Below the pieces are notes generated by a model that searched no databases, was not told the DNA's origin, and was given only the letters and a program-made list of their open reading frames with translations. From the NCBI GenBank assembly GCA_025201805.1, contig MU619329.1, forward strand, positions 21,128-85,127: 64,000 bases of DNA. The letters are read 5' to 3'. Shown piece after piece: positions 61,476 through 64,000 of this stretch. The position numbers and the translations under genes were made by a program. Positions within the stretch are counted from its first letter, which is position 1. The number at the start of each line of letters is the position of its first letter. The stretch is from Parasitella parasitica (Eukaryota > Mucoromycota > Mucoromycetes > Mucorales > Mucoraceae).

Positions 61476-63175
61476 ATGTTCGTTTTCAAAACAGCAGCAA
61501 ACAAGATTGCTCTTCCTGCTACTCGTGTAGCTTCTCGCAGATGTATTTCTTCCTCTGCTAGCAAATCTGGTAAGATGTTGATGTTCCATTCATGTAATGC
61601 AGCATAATTGACACTCTCTACTACTGAATAGCCCTCATGTCTACTCGCATGGCTCTTCAAGCCGGTAACAAGTTTGTAAGTGGTTTATGTACAGTATCAG
61701 GGTATTGGTGGCTGACATGAAGCGTGAAATAATAGACCTCCAACCTTCTTAAGGAAGCCTATGTCTCCTCTGCTCCTTCTCGTTTGATGTTCTTTGGTAA
61801 GTGGAAAAAAAAAAAAAAAAAAAAAAAAACCTTAATTGTCCTGTACGACAACTTTGTATTGACATGAAATATCAAAGGTCGTCGTGGTATGGCCACTGAA
61901 GCTGGCGGTAAGTTCAGTCGTGCCAAGCCTCATGTCAACATTGGTACCATTGGCCATGTTGATCACGGTAAGACTACATTGACTGCTGCCATTACCAAGA
62001 CTTTGGCCATTGATGGTGGTGCTCAATTCATGGATTACAACCAAATTGACAAGGCTCCTGAGGAAAAGGCTCGTGGTATCACTATTTCCACTGCCCATGT
62101 TGAATATGAAACTGGCAACCGTCATTATGCACACGTCGACTGTCCTGGTCACGCTGATTACATCAAGAATATGATTACTGGTGCTGCCCAGGTAATTATT
62201 CATAATACACGTTCGTTAAAATAAAAAAAAAATGAGGCTCTCTAACAGCTTGTCTGTCGATAGATGGATGGTGCTATCATTGTCGTCTCTGCCACTGATG
62301 GTCAAATGCCTCAAACCCGTGAGCATTTGCTGTTGGCCCGTCAAGTCGGCGTGCAGAACTTGGTCGTGTTCGTCAACAAGGTTGATCAAGTTGACGATCC
62401 TGAAATGCTCGAGCTTGTCGAAATGGAAATGCGTGATCTCTTGGCTGAGTACGGTTTCGATGGAGAGGCAACTCCCATCATCAAGGGCTCTGCTCTTGCT
62501 GCTCTCGAAGGTCGTGATCCCGAGATTGGTGAGAAGGCCATCCATGAGCTAATGGCTGCCGTCGATGCCCACATTCCTACCCCCACTCGTGACCTGGATA
62601 AACCCTTCTTAATGCCTATTGAAGATGTCTTTTCCATCTCTGGTCGTGGTACCGTTGCCACTGGTCGTGTCGAACGTGGTGTTGTCAACAAGGGCCAAGA
62701 AGTTGAGATTGTTGGAATGGGCCCCACCCTCAAGACTACTTTGACAGGTATTGAGATGTTCCGCAAGGAATTGGATCGTGGCGAAGCTGGTGATAACATG
62801 GGCGCTCTTTTGCGAGGCGTTAAGCGTGAACAAATCCGTCGTGGACAAGTTATGTGTGCCCCTGGCTCTGTCAAATCTCACAAAAAGTTTATGGGAACCT
62901 GCTACATCTTGACCAAAGAAGAAGGTGGTCGTCATACTCCTTTCGCCAACAACTATCGCCCTCAGATGTTTGTTCGTACTACTGATGTTACCGTCTCCCT
63001 CACATTCCCTGAAGGTACTGAAGATGCCGATGATAAGTTTGTCATGCCCGGTGATAATGTAGAGATGCAATGTGAGCTCGTCCACGATATTGCGCTTGAA
63101 GAAGGCCAACGTTTCACTATCCGTGAAGGCGGCAAGACTGTCGGTACTGGTGTTGTTACCAAGATTATCGAGTAA
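61476..63175 (+). CDS. TUFM: Mitochondrial translation elongation factor Tu
   Basis: GTPase that delivers aminoacyl-tRNA to mitochondrial ribosomes. Exons 61476-61569, 61632-61675, 61736-61796, 61878-62191 and 62264-63175 sum to 475 codons (474 aa). The first three exons encode a basic, Ser/Ala-rich presequence ([22 protein letters not shown]). The mature part starts near [19 protein letters not shown] (P-loop), followed by DCPGHADY (G3), NKVDQVDD (G4) and GSALAALEG (G5), then domains 2 and 3. Codon use is biased to C-ending codons, as expected for high expression. The 3' side has an A-rich tract at 63247-63262. Confidence 0.97.
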
Positions 63176-64000
63176 ACATTGTCAATGATCATTATTACTT
63201 TTTGTATAGCTTTCTTTTCTTTTTTAATAACGATATTTTAGATATAAAAAAAAAAAAAAAAACAGCCAATTTTTCTTAAGTTAGCGTTGTGTGTGAAAGC
63301 TGAATGCAGGTACAGGGTTTGAGTCATACGAGTCAGATTTGCGATCAATGGATGAAAGATTGAAATTATTGTTTATTAGTGAGATCAAACTGTATCTCTG
63401 TTTACGTCTTAAATGAATTCGGAAAAATGCACAGATCAATCCTTTTCTTCTAAAAATATTGCTTGCTTTTCAGCTTTATGTATGTTTCCAGCACACAGCA
63501 TATATTCCTCTGTGTATATTGCGGTTTTTTGTTAAATTGCGAGGATAGTAATGCTTGATAAACATCTCACAAGCAGATGCATGTCGAGCTTCCTCTCCTG
63601 TTTTTGTTTTTTTTTATTATGCTTGAATCGAAATGGCGATACACATTCTCATACACTTAAAAATATGGCATTTTATTCACGTAATTGATCACAATGGTTT
63701 ATATGTTTATAGGAAGATTGATCTTGTAACAATAAACAGAGCCACGAGCACACGTCGATGATATAGCAACTGCTGATCGCCAGCCGCTTCGATTAACTGG
63801 ATTTCAATGTATGTGTTCCCATCAAGTAAATATGGTTGCGTAAGGTTATAAAATGCTCTTTTTTTTTGGTTTCTTTTTTTCGTTCCTTTTCTTTTCCTTG
63901 TGATTCATTTTTGCTGATACACTAGTTGGAAGCTATACATGATGGCAGGTATGAATAAACTTAGAGGACAAAGATAGGAATGAGGGGATTGGGGAATGGT
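63176..64000. other. Region downstream of TUFM to the window edge
   Basis: About 825 bases of AT-rich 3' flank with an A tract at 63247-63262 and T runs at 63609-63616 and 63860-63868. No ORF with recognisable content, no RNA gene seen. Confidence 0.45.

Noticed and set aside
62386-63109. Minus-strand ORFs opposite EF-Tu
   Set aside because: They arise from the strong codon bias of the EF-Tu gene; the sense protein is unambiguous.

Overview
The window looks like nuclear DNA of a filamentous fungus, most probably Mucoromycota, order Mucorales. Nearly every gene is cut by short introns of about 50-90 bases with GTAAGT-like donors and TAG acceptors. Gaps between genes are AT-rich, and long A/T homopolymers are common. 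The protein set (AP-2 mu, Hog1, aralar-type carrier, DHX16, PIG-S, a BRF2-like factor) fits an early-diverging fungus. A Fanzor (eukaryotic TnpB relative) remnant of a type I associate with Mucorales lies at the left edge. The order assignment is inference from gene style, not from a database search.

Layout. 1-3.45 kb: a decayed Fanzor-like mobile-element gene on the minus strand, running off the left edge. 4.7-14.3 kb: four plus-strand housekeeping genes, SPB1 (rRNA methyltransferase), AP-2 mu, MUTYH (adenine DNA glycosylase) and PIG-S (GPI transamidase). 14.7-22.8 kb: three minus-strand genes, the aspartate/glutamate carrier, DHX16/Prp2 and KIN17. KIN17 is divergent from a BRF2-like TFIIB-family gene (23.0-24.4 kb). 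24.4-27.2 kb: a gene-free island with element fragments and a possible solo LTR. 27.3-30.9 kb: a GSKIP-domain protein, an AVT1-type amino-acid transporter and MED21. 30.9-33.0 kb: no gene seen. 33.0-36.7 kb: aspartyl aminopeptidase and a DnaJ-TMEM185 fusion. 37.9-38.9 kb: mitochondrial adenylate kinase. 38.9-42.7 kb: a second gene-poor island. 42.7-44.1 kb: a secreted Ser/Thr-rich repeat protein. 44.8-46.7 kb: ARB1. 47.7-51.3 kb: SLX1, divergent from HOG1, then a YqeY/Aim41 protein. 52.1-56.8 kb: a Gyp7-type Rab GAP convergent with a sterol O-acyltransferase. 57.3-59.0 kb: an F-box fragment, TIM8 and a small conserved-looking protein. 59.0-61.4 kb: a third repeat island. 61.5-63.2 kb: mitochondrial EF-Tu.

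The genes do not form a pathway cluster; this is ordinary euchromatin interrupted by repeat islands. Most exon models were checked by hand for splice sites and reading-frame phase, and their exon lengths sum to whole codons. The most interesting element is the Fanzor-like pseudogene, whose 5' part recurs as truncated copies at 25.8-26.1 kb and 59.4-60.1 kb. Other points of note are a 6-base terminal coding exon in AP-2 mu, a DnaJ-TMEM185 fusion, a BRF2-like factor and a 9-unit, 33-base minisatellite in a secreted protein gene.
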